Of a stretch of 29,669 nucleotides of DNA, positions 13,478 through 22,273 are shown piece after piece. Below the pieces are notes generated by a model. It was not told the origin of the DNA and made no database searches. It saw only the letters and a list, made by a program, of their open reading frames with translations. The translations under genes and the position numbers were made by a program. This DNA comes from a virus, in IMG/VR virus record IMGVR_UViG_3300013102_000802, positions 1-29,669 of that record. One strand, 5' to 3'. Numbering within the stretch: position 1 is the first letter of the stretch; each line of letters opens with the position of its first letter.

Positions 13478-15037
13478 ATGGACATTAAAACCGCGTTTAA
13501 ACGATTTTTTTCCCGCGATAACACACAGGCCATGCAGAGCAGTGGCGATGATTTTCTTTATGGTGATACCGCTACGCACCCCTCTACGGGGCTGGATATT
13601 CAGCGGGTGTATGCCCTGTTCAGCGCTGCCGAACAGGGCGACATTCAGGCACAGAGCGACTTGTTTACCGATATGGAAGAGCGCGACGGCCACCTGTTCG
13701 CCGAGCTGTCAAAGCGTAAGCGTGCGCTGCTGACGCTGCCGTTTTCCGTCAAGCCGCCCCCGGATGCGACCGAGGCAGAGAAAAAAGTCGCGGCGGAGGC
13801 CGACTGGTGGCTGCGCCATCTGCCGGGATTCCGGGAGATGCTGATGGATATGCTTGATGCCATCGGTCACGGCTTTTCGTGTATCGAGATCGAATGGGGC
13901 CGTAAAGGGTCACTCTGGCTTCCGTCAGCGTTCCACAAGCGACCGGCGCGGGCCTTCACGATGCCGCAGAACGACCTTGACAGTATCCGCCTGAACCGTG
14001 GCGGCGTGGGCGGCGAGGAGCTGTGGGATATGGGCTGGATCGTGCATAAGCACAAGTCCAAATCCGGCCCGGTGGCGCAGAGTGGCCTGTTCCGCGTGCT
14101 GGTCTGGACGTACCTGTTCAAGAATCTGTCTGCCCGCGACTGGGCGCAGTTCCTGAACCTCTACGGCCTGCCATTCCGTATTGGTAAGTATGATGCCTCC
14201 ATGACCGACAGGGAGCGACTGAACCTGCTTCGCGGTATCCGCATGCTGGCCCGCGAAGGCGGTGGCATCATTCCGTCTAATGCTGAAATTTCGCTGGTCT
14301 CTCCGTCAGCAGGCCAGAGTGCGCCTTTCCTGGATATGGTGAGCTGGTGCGAGAAGGTACAGTCAAAGGTCATTCTCGGCGGGACGCTGACCAGCCAGGC
14401 TGACGGCAAATCTTCGACCAATGCGCTCGGAAATGTGCATAACGAAATCCGTCACGATCTCCTCGTCGGTGATGCATGGATGTCGGCGGAGACGCTGACC
14501 CAGCAGCTGCTGTGGCCAGTGCTGGCGATAAACGGGCGTTTTAACCCGGAGCGGGCACCGTATCTGGAATTTGATGCCCGCGAGTCCGTTGACCTTGAGC
14601 GCCTGATGACGGTAGTGAACACTGCCCAGCAGGCGGGCTTTGACATTACCGCTGACTGGGTCTCGGAGAAAAGCGGTATCCCGCTGCCTCAGGAGGGGCA
14701 GACCATCCTGAAACCGCTGGCCCGCCAGCAGGCTGGTGACGCCGCACTGTCTCAGGTCATGCAGGCCCGACTTGCTGCCCTCTCTGTGCCGCAGAGTGGA
14801 ACTGACAAGGTACAGCTGCAGTTGGATGCCGCTCCGCAGCTTCTGGCCATTCAGGCCACTGCCGCTGCTGAAGCAATGTTGAAACCGCTTATTTCGAAGG
14901 TAAAAGCCGCCCGAAGCCCGGATGAGGTTTACGAGCTTCTTGCAGCCAGCTATCCAGCGCTGGACGATATGGCCCTGCGCGAGCTGGTTGGTCAGGCGGT
15001 CTTTGTCGCAGACTTCATGGGGCAGCAGAATGCCTGA
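13478..15037 (+). CDS. Portal protein (DUF935, Mu gp29-like)
   Basis: A 519-residue portal of the DUF935 family. Recognisable features are the N-terminal LDIQRVYALFSAAEQGDIQA, the RDGHLFAELSKRKRALL segment, the FKNLSARDWAQFLNLYGLP core and ILGGTLTSQADGKSSTNALG in the second half. It forms the dodecameric channel at the capsid vertex. It starts directly after the terminase stop with GGAGG at 13466-13470. Length is normal. Confidence 0.95.
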   Translation: MDIKTAFKRFFSRDNTQAMQSSGDDFLYGDTATHPSTGLDIQRVYALFSAAEQGDIQAQSDLFTDMEERDGHLFAELSKRKRALLTLPFSVKPPPDATEAEKKVAAEADWWLRHLPGFREMLMDMLDAIGHGFSCIEIEWGRKGSLWLPSAFHKRPARAFTMPQNDLDSIRLNRGGVGGEELWDMGWIVHKHKSKSGPVAQSGLFRVLVWTYLFKNLSARDWAQFLNLYGLPFRIGKYDASMTDRERLNLLRGIRMLAREGGGIIPSNAEISLVSPSAGQSAPFLDMVSWCEKVQSKVILGGTLTSQADGKSSTNALGNVHNEIRHDLLVGDAWMSAETLTQQLLWPVLAINGRFNPERAPYLEFDARESVDLERLMTVVNTAQQAGFDITADWVSEKSGIPLPQEGQTILKPLARQQAGDAALSQVMQARLAALSVPQSGTDKVQLQLDAAPQLLAIQATAAAEAMLKPLISKVKAARSPDEVYELLAASYPALDDMALRELVGQAVFVADFMGQQNA

Positions 15038-16286
15038 AATTAATGCAGGTTTTGCCATGACCCTGCCACCGGCGCGGGCGATAGCTTACTTCCAGTCAAA
15101 AGGGTTAGCGCCCACCATGAGCTGGAAGGATATGCAGGACGAGGCTCACGCGGTGGAGTTTGCGGTGGCCGGCATCACAAAGCTGGATGTTCTCAGCGAT
15201 ATCCAGAACAGCCTGACGCGCTCGCTTACGGAAGGGATGAGCTTCAGCCAGTTCCAGGACGAACTGGAGCCGCTGCTGCAGCGTAAGGGCTGGCTGGGGC
15301 GCGGGCTGGTTGCCGATGATGATGGCGTGCTGCAGGGCAAAAAGCTGATGCCGTATCGGCTGGATACCATTTTTCGCACCAATATCCAGTCGGCGCATGC
15401 AGCGGGCCGCTGGCAGTGGATGGTGGCGAATGCGAAAGAGCGCCCTTACTGGCAGTACAACGCCATCATGGACGGTCGCACCCGGCCTGCACATGCAGCC
15501 CTGCACGGGCGTATATTCCGCTGGGACGATCCTATCTGGAATGTGCTGTTTCCGCCGAATGGCTATAACTGCCGCTGCTTTGTCAGGGCGCTCACGCAGG
15601 CTCAGGTTGATGCGCATCCGATTGGTGTTGAATCCTCGGAAGCGTACATGACCACAATCCAGCAACCTTACGGCACTGACGGGGAGATGCGCCCGGTGAC
15701 AGCGTTTCGTGATCCTAAGACCGGGCAACTGCTGGTGCCGGACGCGGGCTTTCACCTTAATCCGGGGCGTGGGTATCTGGCCGGGCTGGGTCAGTCCCTC
15801 CTGGAGAAAAGCGTTGATGCCCCTCCACGCCTTGCCGCGCAGGCAGTGTATGAAACGCTGCGCAATAACCGGCTGGCCACGGCAATGAACCGCGATCTTG
15901 ATCGCTGGGTGCGCTCGCTGCCTGCGCGACCCGGCAGGGATTTTCGCCGCGCCGGTGCATTATCACCGCTGGTGCTGGCTGCAATCAGTGACAGTGCGAC
16001 TCTGCCGTCGCCGGTTATCACCTTACCGGCGCAAACGGCTGTCAGCCTGCGGGAAGCCAGTGCGTCGTGGCTTGGACGTCTGGCATCGGCATTTCGTTAC
16101 CCGATGGCCGTGCTGCAGCGCCGCGAGTTTCTGCTGATGGTGGTGGAAGATTTAACGGGCTACAGCGTGGTCACGCTTGCCCACAGCGCTGATGGCTTTG
16201 AACCGGTATCCTCGGTGCCGTGGTCACCTGCAGCCGTCGCACGCGCCCGCCTGATTGACGGTACGCTGCCGGAGGGGAATGCATGA
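15030..16286 (+). CDS. F: Head morphogenesis protein F (Mu gp30-like)
   Basis: A 418-residue minor head protein. The SPP1 gp7 / Mu F domain spans about residues 105-195: YRLDTIFRTNIQSAHAAGRW, then DGRTRPAHAALHGRIFRWDD and PPNGYNCRCFVRAL with the usual His/Cys residues. The last about 190 residues are less conserved and not assigned. ATG 15030 overlaps the portal stop. In Mu, F is needed for making heads competent for DNA. Confidence 0.92.
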   Translation: MPEINAGFAMTLPPARAIAYFQSKGLAPTMSWKDMQDEAHAVEFAVAGITKLDVLSDIQNSLTRSLTEGMSFSQFQDELEPLLQRKGWLGRGLVADDDGVLQGKKLMPYRLDTIFRTNIQSAHAAGRWQWMVANAKERPYWQYNAIMDGRTRPAHAALHGRIFRWDDPIWNVLFPPNGYNCRCFVRALTQAQVDAHPIGVESSEAYMTTIQQPYGTDGEMRPVTAFRDPKTGQLLVPDAGFHLNPGRGYLAGLGQSLLEKSVDAPPRLAAQAVYETLRNNRLATAMNRDLDRWVRSLPARPGRDFRRAGALSPLVLAAISDSATLPSPVITLPAQTAVSLREASASWLGRLASAFRYPMAVLQRREFLLMVVEDLTGYSVVTLAHSADGFEPVSSVPWSPAAVARARLIDGTLPEGNA

Positions 16287-16759
16287 AGCTCGATATCGAT
16301 ATTTCTGACGAGTTCCGCGACTGGCTCGACAAGCTGGCCGCACGTTGCCAGCACCGTGAGCCGCTGATGAATAAGGTCGCGGGTATTATGCTCGATGCGG
16401 TGGATGAGAACTTTGTTCAGGGCGGGCGTCCGGCGTGGAAGCCGCTTAAATATCGAGACGGCAAGCCGCTGATGAAGACCGGACGCCTGCACGGCTCAAT
16501 TGAGCCGTTCGCCGATAACGATCAGGCGGTGGTGGGCACCAATGTGGTCTATGCCCGAATCCACCAGATGGGCGGGAAAACGCGCCCTCACATCATCCGC
16601 CCCCGCAACAAAAAAGCGCTGTACTTTAACGGACGCTTTGCGAGTCAGGTCAACCACCCTAGTTCAGATATTCCGGCCCGTCCTTTCCTCAGCCTGACGG
16701 ATGATGATAACGACGCCATCCGCCAGGCGGTCATTGACCATCTTGGCGGGGAAGACTGA
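16283..16759 (+). CDS. G: Virion morphogenesis protein G (Mu gp31-like)
   Basis: A 158-residue protein of the phage virion morphogenesis family (Mu G; P2 S type). Features are FVQGGRPAWKPLKYRDGKPL, KTGRLHGSI and VVYARIHQMGGK, followed by IPARPFLSLTD. The family links head and tail completion. ATGA overlap with F. A terminator follows within 5 nt, so this ends the lysis/packaging operon. Confidence 0.92.
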   Translation: MKLDIDISDEFRDWLDKLAARCQHREPLMNKVAGIMLDAVDENFVQGGRPAWKPLKYRDGKPLMKTGRLHGSIEPFADNDQAVVGTNVVYARIHQMGGKTRPHIIRPRNKKALYFNGRFASQVNHPSSDIPARPFLSLTDDDNDAIRQAVIDHLGGED

Positions 16760-16763
16760 TAAG

Positions 16764-16791
16764 CCCACAAAAGGCCGTTGTGGCGTTTTTT
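16764..16791 (+). terminator. Terminator after G
   Basis: CCACAA (16765-16770) pairs with TTGTGG (16778-16783) across AAGGCCG, followed by CG and six T residues. A reasonable Rho-independent terminator dividing the packaging operon from the capsid operon. Confidence 0.8.
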
Positions 16792-16799
16792 CGCTTTCG

Positions 16800-16866
16800 G
16801 GGGTAACGTATTACCCCTGCATTGTTTTAACGCCATTCTGCGCGATTTAAACGGGTTTTAAACGGG
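16800..16866. repeat. Intergenic inverted and direct repeats before the capsid operon
   Basis: GGGGTAA (16800-16806) and TTACCCC (16811-16817) form a perfect inverted repeat with a 4-bp centre. Then TTTAAACGGG occurs twice, at 16846-16855 and 16857-16866, with an 11-bp period, so the copies lie on the same helix face. No coding potential is seen from 16760 to 17009. The role is unknown; protein binding is possible. Confidence 0.45.
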
Positions 16867-16926
16867 GTTGCGCCATGCAGCCACGGTGTTACTGTCTTAA
16901 TCCCCTGATTCCTCCCCCTGTTCTTA

Positions 16927-16973
16927 CCGCTTCACCCCTGTAACTGTCGGGCATTTAGCCTGCCGCCTATCCT
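16927..16973 (+). promoter_or_regulatory. Candidate late promoter 2 (capsid/tail operon)
   Basis: CCGCTTCACCCCTGTA at 16927-16942, one base different from the other two copies, then TATCCT (16968-16973) exactly 41 bp from the motif start, as at the other sites. The predicted start near 16980 gives a 30-nt leader to the I gene at 17010. Corresponds by position to PI of Mu. Confidence 0.65.
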
Positions 16974-17009
16974 GTCCTCACTTTGACAGTTTCAGGACGC
17001 AATACACCG

Positions 17010-18089
17010 ATGTGGAAGCTCGCCACCGCCTCACTTTCAGGCATCAACAAGGACAACACCGCCCGTATTCAGCTGTTTCCGGCTGGCTGGTTTGGTGCGC
17101 CGTCAGGTGGTCAGCGCTGGTTCCTGGACGCCTCACTGGCACAGCGTCTGATTGATGCCGCCAACAGCCGGGTGAATGACTACCAGTTTGACTATGAGCA
17201 CCAGTCCCTGAATGCCCCACAGGCCAGTGGCCCGGTGCCTGCGTCAGGCTGGTTTAAGTCTCTGACCTGGGTGGAGGGTGAAGGCCTGTTTGCTGACGTC
17301 AAGTGGACTGAACGTGCCGCCTCGCTGATTCAGGCTGATGAATACCGCTATGTATCGCCGACCTTCCGCTATGACGAGCAGGGAAACGTGCGGGAGCTGG
17401 TCAACGCCGCGCTCACCAATATGCCTGTGCTGGACGGGATGCGTCAGGTGGCGGCGTCCTTAATGTTTTTTGATAACGGAGAAAAACCGATGAACGAAAA
17501 TTTGCGTCTCACCCTCTGCGCCATCATGGGGCTGAAGCAGGAGGCTGATGAGGCGGCTATTCAGACCGCACTGGAAGACCTGCAGAACAATCAGCTCAAA
17601 GAGGCCAACTGCTCCAGCATCGGTGCGCTGATTGACGCTCACAAGGCACAGCTGACCGCAAAAGACCAGGCCATTCAGGAAGGTCAGACGAAGATTGCCG
17701 CCCTGTCTGGCGCGCAGACCGGTGCGCCTGACCCCACCAAATTTGTGCCTGTGGCCGTGGTGGACGATCTCCGTAATGAACTGGCCTCTCTGTCCTCTCA
17801 GATTCAGGGCGACAAGGTCGAGACCCTGCTGACCGCCGCCCTGAGTGACGGGCGCGTGATGAAAGGTGCGGATGAAGACAACCTGCGCGAGCTGGGCAAG
17901 AGCAACTATGCGCTGATGGAAAAGATGATCAGCACCCGTAAGCCCATCAAGGCTCTGTCACAGCTGCAGTCTGACGGTATGACGTTTGAGGGTGGCCGGG
18001 ACAATAGCGTCGAACTGACCGCCGAGCAGCTGGCTATCTGCAGCCAGTTCGGTAATACCGCTGAAGACCTGACCGGAGAGAAAAAATGA
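17010..18089 (+). CDS. I: Head maturation protease with scaffold (Mu gpI-like)
   Basis: A 359-residue protein from ATG 17010. The protease half (about residues 1-155) has FDYEHQSLN, PASGWFKSL, EGLFADVKWTERA and YRYVSPTF, all typical of Mu I-type proteases. The C-terminal half is a helical scaffold (MGLKQEADEAAIQTALEDL and a coiled coil) with an own internal start. TTG 16983 is an in-frame upstream start, but the predicted promoter start near 16980 would leave no leader, so ATG 17010 with AGGA at 16994-16997 is preferred. It processes scaffold and capsid during head assembly. Confidence 0.92.
   Translation: MWKLATASLSGINKDNTARIQLFPAGWFGAPSGGQRWFLDASLAQRLIDAANSRVNDYQFDYEHQSLNAPQASGPVPASGWFKSLTWVEGEGLFADVKWTERAASLIQADEYRYVSPTFRYDEQGNVRELVNAALTNMPVLDGMRQVAASLMFFDNGEKPMNENLRLTLCAIMGLKQEADEAAIQTALEDLQNNQLKEANCSSIGALIDAHKAQLTAKDQAIQEGQTKIAALSGAQTGAPDPTKFVPVAVVDDLRNELASLSSQIQGDKVETLLTAALSDGRVMKGADEDNLRELGKSNYALMEKMISTRKPIKALSQLQSDGMTFEGGRDNSVELTAEQLAICSQFGNTAEDLTGEKK
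17490..18089 (+). CDS. Z: Nested scaffold protein Z from internal start
   Basis: In frame within the I gene, ATG 17490 has CGGAG (17477-17481) 8 nt upstream. It opens a 199-residue product that begins MNENLRLTLCAIMGLKQEAD and contains only the helical scaffold part. Mu makes gpZ from gene I in exactly this way to provide excess scaffold. The strong internal SD in the linker between the two domains supports the same here. Confidence 0.75.
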   Translation: MNENLRLTLCAIMGLKQEADEAAIQTALEDLQNNQLKEANCSSIGALIDAHKAQLTAKDQAIQEGQTKIAALSGAQTGAPDPTKFVPVAVVDDLRNELASLSSQIQGDKVETLLTAALSDGRVMKGADEDNLRELGKSNYALMEKMISTRKPIKALSQLQSDGMTFEGGRDNSVELTAEQLAICSQFGNTAEDLTGEKK

Positions 18090-18517
18090 CCGCTATCACT
18101 GAACCGCGCGACACGGCATGGCGCGACTGCATTCTGGTGCCGGTGCCCGTTGCCAAAGGCGAAGTTATCCCGATGGGAGCCATCGTCTGTGTAAACGCGA
18201 CCGGCTTTGCCGTCAATGGCAAGGAGGATGCCACTCTGAAATATGCGGGCTGTGCCGACGAGTCCGTGGATAACAGCGCCGGTGAAGACGGGGCGCAGCT
18301 TATCAACGTTCGCGCCAACAAAGCGTTCAAGTGGGCCAGCGATGGCACCATCACTCAGGCCAGTCTGCTCAGCCGCGCTTACATCGTCGATAACCAGACG
18401 CTGTCTGCTGAAAACGGCGGTACGCCTGCTGAAGGCGAGACGCCTGCAGGTGAAGCGACCCGCAGCAGCGCCGGGAAAATCATCCTGATCGAAAGTGACG
18501 GCGTCTGGACTTACTGA
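18086..18517 (+). CDS. Putative capsid decoration protein
   Basis: A 143-residue protein starting in the ATGA overlap with I. The pattern DCILVPVPVAKGEVIPMGAIVCVNATGFAV, then a Gly/Ala-rich strand region and VRANKAFKWASDG, resembles small beta-rich head-stabilising or cement proteins found between scaffold and major capsid. A low-complexity PAEGETPAGE stretch occurs near the end. Assignment by position and fold-like pattern. Confidence 0.65.
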   Translation: MTAITEPRDTAWRDCILVPVPVAKGEVIPMGAIVCVNATGFAVNGKEDATLKYAGCADESVDNSAGEDGAQLINVRANKAFKWASDGTITQASLLSRAYIVDNQTLSAENGGTPAEGETPAGEATRSSAGKIILIESDGVWTY

Positions 18518-18534
18518 TTTATAAGGAAAATATT

Positions 18535-19446
18535 ATGGCTGCAATCAACAAAGCCAATCTCAGCGTGCTGTTTCTGAACCTTAAAAAGTCGTTTCAGAAC
18601 GGTCTGACGCTGGGTAAACCCCAGTGGCAGCGCGTGGCAACCCGTATCCCTTCCACGGGGGCGGCGAACTACTACGCGTGGCTTGAGATGTTCCCCAAGA
18701 TGCGCGAGTGGATTGGTGAGAAGCAACTGACCAGGCTGCTGAAACAGGACTTTACCGTACCGAACAAGGATTTTGAGGCCACGGTTGTCGTCAAGCGCAA
18801 CCACATCAAGGATGACCAACTGGGTATCTACGGCATTCAGGCTGCGGGTGCTGGTGAAAGCGCGGCGATGTGGCCGCATGAGATTGTGTTTGAGTTACTG
18901 ACCAAAGGTTTCATCGAGAAGGCTTACGATGGTCAGCCGTTCTTCAGCGACAAACACGTTATTGGTGACAAAACCTACAGCAACATGGGCAAGGCACCGC
19001 TGTCCGTTGCGTCTCAGGCTGAAGCGAAAGCGTCCTTTGGTGCGGCCCGCACCAGTATGAAAAAGCTGAAAGACCGCCACGACCGTCCGCTGAACATCAC
19101 CCCGGATGTACTGGTTGTCCCTCCGGCGCTGGAAGATGTCGCCAGGACGCTGATGACCGCTGAACGCCTGGAAGACGGTAAGCCGAACCTCTACAAAGGC
19201 TCTGCGGAAGTGCTGGTGATTCAGGATCTGAAAACCGACACCGAGTGGTATCTCCTCGACACCACCAAAGTGCTGAAGCCGCTTATCTTCCAGGAGCGTG
19301 AATCCCCGGACTTTGTCTCCCAGACCAATATGGACTCGGACGACGTCTTTATGCGGGCTGAGTATAAATATGGCGTTGAGTCTCGCGGTGCCGCTGCGTT
19401 CGGCTACTGGCAGATGGCTTACGGCTCCACGGGTAAAGGAAACTGA
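18535..19446 (+). CDS. T: Major head subunit (Mu gpT-like)
   Basis: A 303-residue Mu-type major capsid protein (Mu T has 305). Typical parts are the N-terminal FLNLKKSFQNGLTLGKPQWQ, IPSTGAANYYAWLEMFPKMR, the DFEATVVVKRNHIKDDQLG segment and VPPALEDVARTL. AGGA at 18523-18526 gives the start. It forms the shell that the I protease matures around the Z scaffold. Confidence 0.95.
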   Translation: MAAINKANLSVLFLNLKKSFQNGLTLGKPQWQRVATRIPSTGAANYYAWLEMFPKMREWIGEKQLTRLLKQDFTVPNKDFEATVVVKRNHIKDDQLGIYGIQAAGAGESAAMWPHEIVFELLTKGFIEKAYDGQPFFSDKHVIGDKTYSNMGKAPLSVASQAEAKASFGAARTSMKKLKDRHDRPLNITPDVLVVPPALEDVARTLMTAERLEDGKPNLYKGSAEVLVIQDLKTDTEWYLLDTTKVLKPLIFQERESPDFVSQTNMDSDDVFMRAEYKYGVESRGAAAFGYWQMAYGSTGKGN

Positions 19447-19448
19447 CC

Positions 19449-19889
19449 ATGAGCTACGCCACCCCGGAGGACTACAAAACCTATTTCACAGAGCGTGATG
19501 CGGTCAGCGTGTCAGCGCCATGGAACAGTGATGAGGCGGATGATGAGCGTCTCGCCCGCCACCTCCGGTCGGCGAGCGGCAGGATTGATGCGTATATCGG
19601 TGCCCGCTACCGCCTGCCGCTGCGGCAGGTGCCCGATGCGCTGCGTGATTACTGCTGCGATATCGCCCGTTATCTGCTGACCGGTAACGAGCATACCTGC
19701 AACGAAGTGATCCGCCTGCGCTACGAGGATGCTATCAGTTGGCTGAAGCTGGTCGCCAGTGGCAAGGCCGGTATCGGCTCAAACCCGGAGAACGGCGGCA
19801 CCGTCGACGCCTCGACGCCGACCGTCGAGTTTTATTCCGGTGGCGACGATCTGTGGAGCCGTAACCGCACGGGTGGAGGGGCGTACTGA
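19449..19889 (+). CDS. DUF1320 head-tail connector (Mu gp36-like)
   Basis: A 146-residue DUF1320 protein: YATPEDYKTYFTERDAV start, then SASGRIDAYIGARYRLPL and VPDALRDYCCDIARYLL. The family probably forms an adaptor ring below the portal. Starts 2 nt after the T stop; TGATG overlap with the next gene. Confidence 0.9.
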   Translation: MSYATPEDYKTYFTERDAVSVSAPWNSDEADDERLARHLRSASGRIDAYIGARYRLPLRQVPDALRDYCCDIARYLLTGNEHTCNEVIRLRYEDAISWLKLVASGKAGIGSNPENGGTVDASTPTVEFYSGGDDLWSRNRTGGGAY

Positions 19890-20539
19890 TGATTACCACC
19901 ATCGAAAAAGCGCTGTGTGAACGCCTGCAGCAGGGGCTGGGCCGGATGGTCAACAACCCTGTAGTGACATGGAACGTGCTGGCCACGGATATCGGCGTGG
20001 CCCTGCGGCAGCTCCCCGGCGTGTGCGTGGTGTTTTCAGGCATCACTAACAGCCGGGCACATGACACCTCCCGCCGCCGCTTCCTCGTCACCGGTCGCTT
20101 CAGCGTCTTTGTCGTGGATTACAACCTGCGCAGCAATGAGGCGCTCCGCCACGGCGGGCCGGGGACTGAAGAGCCGGGATGCTATCGCCTTATTCGCAGC
20201 GTGCGCCGCCTGCTCACCGGGCAGGATTTGGGGCTGAAGATTGATTATCTGAAGCCTGAAGGCGTGCGCCCCGTAGCCGGGCAGGCGTTTAACGATAAAG
20301 GCGTGGCGGTCTACGAGTGCGTATTCAGCACGCAGTGGATGGAGGATGCACTGGATAACGGCCACTGGCCTGCACCGGAGCTGCCGACCGATGACGACGC
20401 TGACTTTGTTCGCTGGAAGGGGCGCATCGAAAAACCGCTGCCGTGGCATGAAAGCACCCGCATGGCCTACTTCCAGCCCGGCGTTGCTGACCCGGTCGCC
20501 GAAGATATCATGCACAACAGGACTGACAACGATGATTAA
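19889..20539 (+). CDS. DUF1834 protein (Mu gp37-like)
   Basis: A 216-residue protein of the Mu gp37 / DUF1834 family, at its usual place between gp36 and gp38. Features: TIEKALCERLQQGLGRMV, QLPGVCVVFSG, and GCYRLIRSVRRLLTGQDLG. Probably involved in joining head and tail or in tail completion. Length normal. Confidence 0.88.
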   Translation: MITTIEKALCERLQQGLGRMVNNPVVTWNVLATDIGVALRQLPGVCVVFSGITNSRAHDTSRRRFLVTGRFSVFVVDYNLRSNEALRHGGPGTEEPGCYRLIRSVRRLLTGQDLGLKIDYLKPEGVRPVAGQAFNDKGVAVYECVFSTQWMEDALDNGHWPAPELPTDDDADFVRWKGRIEKPLPWHESTRMAYFQPGVADPVAEDIMHNRTDNDD

Positions 20540-20777
20540 GGTAATTGCCCGCCAGGGTATTCAGGTGCCGGTGGAAGGCCGTCCTGACCGTTACATCACG
20601 GACAAAGAGGCTGTGGACGTACCGGAGACGGCCTACTGGCTGCGCCGTCTCAGGGATGGCGATCTGTTGCCGTATGCCGATCCAGCTAAATCCGCTGAAA
20701 CTGAGGCTGCTGACGCAAAACCGTCCGATACAACCGCAGATAAACCTGCTGCTTCGGCAGCTAAGGCGGATAAATGA
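20532..20777 (+). CDS. DUF2635 protein (Mu gp38-like)
   Basis: An 81-residue protein of the DUF2635 family: IKVIARQGIQVPVEGRP and DVPETAYWLRRLRDGDLL match the family core. An Ala/Lys-rich tail (about residues 52-81) is a low-complexity extension. It overlaps gp37 by 8 nt and the sheath gene by 4 nt (ATGA). Confidence 0.88.
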   Translation: MIKVIARQGIQVPVEGRPDRYITDKEAVDVPETAYWLRRLRDGDLLPYADPAKSAETEAADAKPSDTTADKPAASAAKADK

Positions 20778-22273
20778 CTATGGATATTACAACTATTCCG
20801 AACCCGATTTATAAGCCCGGCGCTTATTTCGCGTTCAACACTACGCTGGCCTCACGTGCGCTGGCCACCAACGACCAGAAGCTGCTGATTATTGCCCAGC
20901 GTCTGACGCAGACAACCGCTGCTGAAGTTCTCACGCCGGTGAATGTCTTCAGCGACGATGAGGCGGCGCTGTACTTCGGACGTGGCTCACAGGCGCATCG
21001 TATGGCCCGCGCGGCGATCAAGGCGAACCAGTACATACAGCTGACCGTAGTCGGGCTGGATGATGCTGAGGCGGGCGTGGCGGCAACCGGTTCGGTGGTG
21101 GTTAACGGCACCGCCAGCGGTTCCGGTCAGGTTCGTCTGGCTATCTGTGGCACCACCGTTGCTGTTGCTGTCAGCCAGGGAGACAAAGCCGATGACGTGA
21201 TGGCCTCACTGGCCAGCGCAATAACGCTGCAGGACGATCTGCCCCTGAGCGCCACCGTGGGTGAGATTGATGGCCCTGACGACGGTGAAGGTAATCCCAC
21301 GAAAATCAAGGCGCTGGTGCTGACCGCCCGCAACAAGGGCAGTACCGGTAATGAGTGCGGCCTGATCTGCACCATCACCGCCAGTGGTCTCACGGCCACG
21401 CTGACGCCTATGAGCGGTGGTCAGGGCGACCCGTCTCTCGATGCGGCATTCAGCGCGGTATTCGCCTCCGGGCACACGATGATTATGCTGCCGTATACCA
21501 GCGATGATGCGCTGGCGAAGCTATCCGCGCATCTGGATAACGTTTCCGGGCCGCTTGAGCAGCGCGGCGCTGTGGGTATCACCGGCTGGAACGGGACGCT
21601 TGCCAGCGGCACCACGCTGACCAGCAAGGTTAACGCGCCGCGTATTTCCTGCGGCTGGCATGCCGGTTCAGCACTGCCGAACGGCGAGCTGGCGGCAGTT
21701 TACGGTGCGGTGATGGCCAGTGAATCCGATCCGGCCCGCCCGCTGAACACCCTGACGTTACCGGGGCTGGATATCACGCCGCAGGACAACTGGCCGGGGC
21801 GTACCGAGCAGGAAAATGCCCTGATGAACGGCCTGACGCCGTTTGAGGTGGACGGCAGCGTGGTGCGTATCGTGCGCTCGGTCAGTACCTTCGTGAAGAA
21901 CGCCGCTGGCGTGACCGACCGGTCGCTGATGGATATCACCATTATCCGCTCGCTCGACTATGTACGCCTGGCGTGCCGGACGCGCTACACCCAGCGCTTC
22001 CCGCGAGAAAAGCTCACCGATGCCCGACTGGCCCGCATCCGTTCCGAGTTGCTCGATGTGCTGTATTCGCTTGAGCAGCTGGAGATTGTGGAGAACGTCG
22101 ACGCGCTTAAAGACCAGCTTACCGTCACCCGCAGCCTACAGGACGATACGCGGGCGGAGGCCACCATTCCGGCAGCAATCGTGCGGGGTCTGCATGTGTT
22201 CGCCGCCGTCATTTTACATGCCGGTGTCCGGCTATCTGATGTAAGGAGACGACAATGGCCCTTGAATACGTAG
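20774..22273 (+). CDS. L: Contractile tail sheath (Mu gpL-like)
   Basis: A 499-residue sheath protein (Mu L has 495). Recognisable: the start TTIPNPIYKPGAYFAFNT, a Gly/Thr-rich variable insert in the first half, RISCGWHAGSALPNGELAAVYG, and the C-terminal SLDYVRLACRTRYTQRFPREKL, which is the conserved sheath core. It contracts around the tube on infection. It overlaps the tube gene by 19 nt. Confidence 0.95.
   Translation: MTMDITTIPNPIYKPGAYFAFNTTLASRALATNDQKLLIIAQRLTQTTAAEVLTPVNVFSDDEAALYFGRGSQAHRMARAAIKANQYIQLTVVGLDDAEAGVAATGSVVVNGTASGSGQVRLAICGTTVAVAVSQGDKADDVMASLASAITLQDDLPLSATVGEIDGPDDGEGNPTKIKALVLTARNKGSTGNECGLICTITASGLTATLTPMSGGQGDPSLDAAFSAVFASGHTMIMLPYTSDDALAKLSAHLDNVSGPLEQRGAVGITGWNGTLASGTTLTSKVNAPRISCGWHAGSALPNGELAAVYGAVMASESDPARPLNTLTLPGLDITPQDNWPGRTEQENALMNGLTPFEVDGSVVRIVRSVSTFVKNAAGVTDRSLMDITIIRSLDYVRLACRTRYTQRFPREKLTDARLARIRSELLDVLYSLEQLEIVENVDALKDQLTVTRSLQDDTRAEATIPAAIVRGLHVFAAVILHAGVRLSDVRRRQWPLNT

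Noticed and set aside
15105-15755. 216-codon minus-strand ORF within the F gene
   Set aside because: Shadow frame opposite the conserved F domain.
16983-17009. TTG 16983 as the start of the I gene
   Set aside because: It would lie about 3 nt from the predicted transcript start and has no SD. ATG 17010 fits the promoter spacing and an AGGA.
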